A stretch of 9,869 bases of DNA from Promethearchaeota archaeon (GTDB lineage: Archaea > Asgardarchaeota > Lokiarchaeia > Sigynarchaeales > SOKP01). Of the stretch, positions 6,075 through 9,869 are shown in pieces (position 1 is the stretch's first letter; each line of letters begins with the position of its first letter). Both the position numbers and the translations under genes were made by a program. The stretch is from positions 1 to 9,869 of the forward strand of contig JAEOTW010000168.1 in NCBI GenBank assembly GCA_016839655.1, given 5' to 3'. Below the pieces are notes generated by a model. That model did not search any database, had not been told where the DNA came from, and saw only the letters and a list, made by a program, of their open reading frames with translations.

Positions 6075-9000
6075 TTGATTGAAATGGGGGAAAACCAACC
6101 TAGTAATGTAGAGGATTTATTCAAAGCTATTTATAATGATTCTCCAATAGGAATTGAACTCTACAATTCAAAAGGAAAATTGATTGATTTAAATCAAGCA
6201 TGCATGGAATTGTTTGGTATATCAAGTAGGGATGACGTTAGAGGATTTAATCTGCTAAATGATCCAAATATACCTAAGGAGTATCTAACTAAATTAAAAC
6301 AGAGAGGGACAGTAAGGTTTGAAAATGTGTTTGATTTTGATTTGGTTAAGGAACAAAAATTATACAAAACAGCACGAGTAGGTAAAATCTATCTCGACGT
6401 ACTAATTACTCCCTTATTCCTTGGAGAAAACGGAACTATTAGTAATTACTTAGTTCACGTTCAAGATATTTCCGATCGTAAAATAGGAGAATATAGATTA
6501 ATAGATTTAAATGAGGAGTTAGAAAAAAGAGTACAAGAGAGAACTAAACAATTGAGAGAGTCAGAGGAAAACTGGCGTTTTTTAGTAGAGGAAGCTCCCG
6601 ATATCATCTTTACTGTAGATCGTAAAATGAAGATTTTGTATATTAATAAAGTCCCCAAAGGTATGACAACAGAACAGGCAATCGGTACAGATGTGTTAGA
6701 TTATGTAAACCCGGAGTATCATAAAAATGTTAAAAATTCGATAGAAAAAGTATTTCAAACGGGAGAGTCTGATTATTTTGAAATTTCTGCTCGTGGACCA
6801 GACGGTATTAACTCATGGTATTCAACTCGACTTGGAGCGATAAAACAAAATGAAATAATTGTATCTGTAATGTTGATAACACGGGATATATCTGAGCGTA
6901 AAAACATGGAGTTAAAATTAAAAGAATCCGAAGAAAAATTTAGATCAATTGCGGAACGTTCTCTTATGGGAATAACTATAATTCAAGATAACCATATTAA
7001 TTATATCAATCAACAAGCTGCTCATATGATGGGTTATTCTGTTGAAGAAATGCTTAATTGGGATTTTAAAAAAATTTTTAAACACATACATCCAGATGAT
7101 TTAGGTTTAGTTATAGAGAATATAAAAAAAGCTCTATTAAACTCTCATGATGCCTTAAAATACCTAGAATATCGTGTAGTAAATAAATTGGGTGAAATTT
7201 TATGGGTAGATAACTATGGCTCCCAAATACAATATGAAGGAAAACCAGCACATGTTATAACATCTTTGGATATAACAGAGAAAAAATTAGCTGAAGAAAA
7301 ATTACAAAAAGAAAAAGATAAAGTAGAAACATATCTAAACCTCGTAAATGTTATTGTTGTCACGTTAGATAGAGATGGAAATATTTCCCTCATAAATAAA
7401 AAAGGAAACGAAATTCTGGGATGGAATGAAGGAGAATTAATAGGGAAAAATTGGTTTGAAAATTGTCTTCCATCTCAGGATAAAAATAGAGTATATAACT
7501 ATTTTAAAAAATTGATAGAAGGGGAGTTAGATATAGTCCCATTTTATGAGAATCTAGTGATCACAAAAAAGGGAGAAAAAAAACTAATTGCATGGTCAAC
7601 TATCTTATTCAAAGATTCTGATGGAAAAATAACAGGGGCTTTAAGTTCAGGAGAAGATATTACTGAACGTAAAAAAACAGAAGAAAAAATTCAACAAAGT
7701 GAAGCTGAATTATCTGCTATTTATAATTATACTCCATTAGCTATACTTCTATTAGATAATGAGCGTCGAATTAGAAAAATTAATAAGTTTGCATTAAAAT
7801 TTACAGATCGTCGAGAAGAGGAGGTATTTGGTATTCATGGGGGGGAAGCTCTACGTTGTTTATATTCCATTAAGGATCCTCGTGGATGTGGATTTACTGA
7901 ACAATGCCAAGAATGTATAATACGAAATACTGTCTTAGATACTTTGAAATCAAAAAGGCCTCACATTAATGTAGAAGCTACACTTTTCTTATTACCTGGT
8001 GGTGAAACTGATAAGGTCCATTTACTAGTTTCTACTGTTCCTTTGAAGCTCGAAGGGGAAGATAGAGTTCTTGTAAGTATGATTGATATTACTGAGCGTA
8101 AAAAAGCAGAGCATAAATTAAAAGAATCGGAAGAAAAGTATCGAACATTAATCAATAACATCCCTGGAATGATTTATAGAGGAAATCCGGATTGGACAGT
8201 AGAGTTTATAACTAATAGCGAGGTGATTTCAGGATATTTAGAGGAAGATTTTATCTCTCAAAAATTTAATTGGGTTGATATAATCCATCCGAGTGACAGA
8301 AAATCAGTTTTATATGAAAGTTATTCGATGTCTGAAAAACCATTGTCAATATCACAGAATTATAGAATTATCACCAAAGAAGGAGATATAAGATGGGTAA
8401 ATGATCATAAAATATCTTATTTTGATGAGAAAGGAAATTTTTGTGGAGTTGATGGAGTTGCTTATGATATTACTGCACGTAAAATAGCTGAAGTGAAATT
8501 AAAAGAATCAGAAGAAAAATTTAGGACAATTGCTGAGCAAACCTCTTTGGGTTTCATGATTCAACAAGACGGATTTATTAAATTTGCCAATTCAGCAGTA
8601 GCAGATATGAGTGAATACTCTATACAAGAAATTAATAATTTTTCTGTAGAGGATTTAATAAAAATCATTCATGAAGAAGATAAACCAGTTATCAATGCTA
8701 AGATGAAAATTGTAAAAAATGATGGTTTTGAATCTTCTGAACAATTCGATTTAAGATTAATTACAAAATCAGGTGGTCAGAAATGGCTCGAAATTATTGC
8801 CAAACCAATAATTTATCTGGGTAAGAAAGCAGTATTTGCAACTCTTATAGATACTACAGCTAAGAAAAAATTAGAAAAAGAGTTAAAAGAAATAAGTAGA
8901 TTGAAATCTGAACTTTTAAGTAGAACATCACATGAATTAAAAACACCCTTGGTATCAATAAAAGGGTATACAGATTTGTTACTACGTCAGCATTATGAGA

Positions 9001-9596
9001 TGCTCGATATTTATACTATCTCTGTTTTGAATGAAATTAAACAAGGATGTAATCGTCTTGAATCTTTGATTAAAGATCTTTTGGAAACTTCAAAACTAGA
9101 GTCAGAAGAAATACAATTAAACATGCTAGAGGACGATTTAGCCTTTTTAATTAAATTCTGTATAAGAGACTTAAAAGGATTTGTAGAAATACGAAAACAT
9201 AAATTAATTTTAGACATTCATGATAAAATGATTACAATGTTTGAAAAAGAAAGGCTTTATGAAGTAATCATGAATTTAATAAGCAATGCAATAAAATATA
9301 CACCCCCAAATGGACAAATTTTAATCAAGTCTGAGATAAAAGATGTCAATTATATAATATCAATAGAAGATAATGGTATTGGTTTAACCAAAGAAGAAAG
9401 AGATAAAATCTTTAAAAAGTTTGGAAAAATCGAGCGTTATGGTAAAAGAATGGATGTAAATTCCGAAGGAACGGGATTAGGCCTATATATTTCAAAAAAA
9501 ATAATAGAACTACATAAAGGTAAAATTTGGGTTGAATCGAAAGGAAGAGATAAAGGTTGTACGTTTTATTTCTCCATTCCAATAGTGAAAGCGTAA
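6075..9596 (+). CDS. Soluble sensor histidine kinase with about seven PAS domains
   Basis: 1173 residues from the TTG at 6075. PAS domains at about 13-135, 163-278, 285-403, 414-535, 543-675, 685-802 and 812-930; most end in a DITERKxAE motif and are joined by short coiled-coil linkers (KLKESEEKFR). Then a HisKA domain (940-1010) with the phospho-acceptor His953 in SHELKTPL, and a HATPase_c domain (about 1060-1170) with the N box NLISNAIKYTP (Asn1067, Asn1071), the G1 box EDNGIGL (Asp1099) and the G2 box EGTGLGLYIS (1131-1140). All catalytic motifs are intact, so it should autophosphorylate. No membrane segment or signal peptide: it senses cytosolic cues. The fifth PAS has a Cys595-x9-Cys605-x5-Cys611-x2-Cys614 cluster that could bind metal, Fe-S or respond to redox. 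No receiver domain is fused and no response regulator is adjacent, so the phosphate target is unknown. Confidence 0.93.
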   Translation: MIEMGENQPSNVEDLFKAIYNDSPIGIELYNSKGKLIDLNQACMELFGISSRDDVRGFNLLNDPNIPKEYLTKLKQRGTVRFENVFDFDLVKEQKLYKTARVGKIYLDVLITPLFLGENGTISNYLVHVQDISDRKIGEYRLIDLNEELEKRVQERTKQLRESEENWRFLVEEAPDIIFTVDRKMKILYINKVPKGMTTEQAIGTDVLDYVNPEYHKNVKNSIEKVFQTGESDYFEISARGPDGINSWYSTRLGAIKQNEIIVSVMLITRDISERKNMELKLKESEEKFRSIAERSLMGITIIQDNHINYINQQAAHMMGYSVEEMLNWDFKKIFKHIHPDDLGLVIENIKKALLNSHDALKYLEYRVVNKLGEILWVDNYGSQIQYEGKPAHVITSLDITEKKLAEEKLQKEKDKVETYLNLVNVIVVTLDRDGNISLINKKGNEILGWNEGELIGKNWFENCLPSQDKNRVYNYFKKLIEGELDIVPFYENLVITKKGEKKLIAWSTILFKDSDGKITGALSSGEDITERKKTEEKIQQSEAELSAIYNYTPLAILLLDNERRIRKINKFALKFTDRREEEVFGIHGGEALRCLYSIKDPRGCGFTEQCQECIIRNTVLDTLKSKRPHINVEATLFLLPGGETDKVHLLVSTVPLKLEGEDRVLVSMIDITERKKAEHKLKESEEKYRTLINNIPGMIYRGNPDWTVEFITNSEVISGYLEEDFISQKFNWVDIIHPSDRKSVLYESYSMSEKPLSISQNYRIITKEGDIRWVNDHKISYFDEKGNFCGVDGVAYDITARKIAEVKLKESEEKFRTIAEQTSLGFMIQQDGFIKFANSAVADMSEYSIQEINNFSVEDLIKIIHEEDKPVINAKMKIVKNDGFESSEQFDLRLITKSGGQKWLEIIAKPIIYLGKKAVFATLIDTTAKKKLEKELKEISRLKSELLSRTSHELKTPLVSIKGYTDLLLRQHYEMLDIYTISVLNEIKQGCNRLESLIKDLLETSKLESEEIQLNMLEDDLAFLIKFCIRDLKGFVEIRKHKLILDIHDKMITMFEKERLYEVIMNLISNAIKYTPPNGQILIKSEIKDVNYIISIEDNGIGLTKEERDKIFKKFGKIERYGKRMDVNSEGTGLGLYISKKIIELHKGKIWVESKGRDKGCTFYFSIPIVKA
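6915..8538 (+). repeat. Three near-identical linker repeats inside the kinase gene
   Basis: About 40 bases encoding KLKESEEKFR-x-IAE recur at 6915-6957, 8115-8145 and 8496-8538, each starting AAATTAAAAGAATC. They are the inter-PAS linkers before PAS domains 3, 6 and 7. The first and third are most alike and continue into the PAS domain (FRSIAE versus FRTIAE), as expected from internal duplication of PAS units. Confidence 0.6.
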
Positions 9597-9709
9597 ATCT
9601 AAGTTGTATTCTTTAAATTTTGACCAGTTATTCTTTTGAAAGAATTCAAATATCCAAACTCTATTATTAATTTATTAATTTCACACTAAGAATTATTCAG
9701 AATTAAAGG
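9597..9709. other. Intergenic region after the kinase
   Basis: The 113 bases contain no gene. A 7-base palindrome, ATTCTTT-TG-AAAGAAT, lies at 9630-9645, and a TATA-like TTTATTAA at 9671-9678 is at a fitting distance for a nearly leaderless transcript of the next gene. Both are weak signals in AT-rich DNA. Confidence 0.35.
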
Positions 9710-9869
9710 TTGTTTTTAATTACATATATAGATAGAGAAAAATTACGTGTTTTATTTAAATGGTACATGCAAGAAGTAGGAGATAATTTAATCTCTGTTC
9801 TTGTTGTAGGTCGTGATGGATTAATAGTTGAAATTTTAACAATAGATTCTGAAAAATCAGAGGAAAAAA
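9710..9869 (+). CDS. Probable Roadblock/LC7 domain protein (3' part beyond window)
   Basis: An open frame runs from a TTG at 9710 to the right edge, 53 codons without a stop. The in-frame stop at 9704-9706 and the lack of any ATG before codon 20 leave TTG 9710 as the likely start; no well-spaced Shine-Dalgarno is seen, so a near-leaderless message is possible. The sequence shows an amphipathic helix (REKLRVLFKWYMQEVGDN) followed by the strand-turn-strand LISVLVVGRDGLIVEIL, the typical beginning of a Roadblock/LC7 domain, where the VxxRDGL turn is conserved. Such proteins act as dimeric regulators or scaffolds of small GTPases (MglB, Ragulator) and are abundant in Asgard archaea. The remainder of the domain is missing, so the family call rests on this fragment. 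It is 113 bases downstream of the kinase on the same strand. Confidence 0.65.
   Translation, partial: MFLITYIDREKLRVLFKWYMQEVGDNLISVLVVGRDGLIVEILTIDSEKSEEK

Noticed and set aside
5930..6124. 64-codon minus-strand frame across the kinase promoter
   Set aside because: It overlaps the kinase start, its ribosome site and the inverted repeat; no ribosome site of its own and no family resemblance.

Overview
The window is strongly AT-rich and reads as DNA from an archaeon, most likely an Asgard (Lokiarchaeota-like) genome. Three things point there: TPR proteins ending in a longin-like domain with a GGMPFFSK start and a CYVYKGQSY strand, the start of a probable Roadblock/LC7 protein at the right edge, and archaeal-looking promoters (TATA-like boxes, short leaders). 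No single marker settles the lineage, so the assignment is an inference from protein family mix and base composition.

Layout. The left half is on the minus strand: a TPR/longin gene cut by the left edge (1-1394), its tandem paralogue (1570-3522), and a thiolase-fold protein (3650-4870). The right half is on the plus strand: a radical SAM protein with SPASM-like extra cysteines (5003-5905), a large soluble hybrid histidine-kinase-type sensor with about seven PAS domains (6075-9596), and the first 53 codons of a probable Roadblock/LC7 protein (9710 to the edge). The divergent promoter region is 4871-5002. All gaps between genes are shorter than 300 bases. No RNA gene, CRISPR array, insertion sequence or integrase was seen.

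History written in the sequence. The two TPR genes are a tandem duplication whose unit included the last codons of the thiolase gene: a short remnant of that thiolase tail survives in front of the left copy. Since then the paralogues have diverged to about 70-80% in their middle and 3' parts, but their promoters and first ~150 codons are nearly identical with a sharp boundary, which suggests gene conversion or a recent partial exchange.

How the genes may work together. No pathway is evident. The thiolase-like protein has proline where the nucleophilic cysteine should be, so it is probably not an ordinary thiolase. The kinase has no receiver domain or response regulator beside it; instead it is followed by a probable Roadblock protein, and the TPR proteins carry a longin-like domain. 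Both folds are commonly linked to small GTPases in Asgard archaea, so a sensing-to-GTPase link is conceivable, but this is speculation from neighbourhood only.
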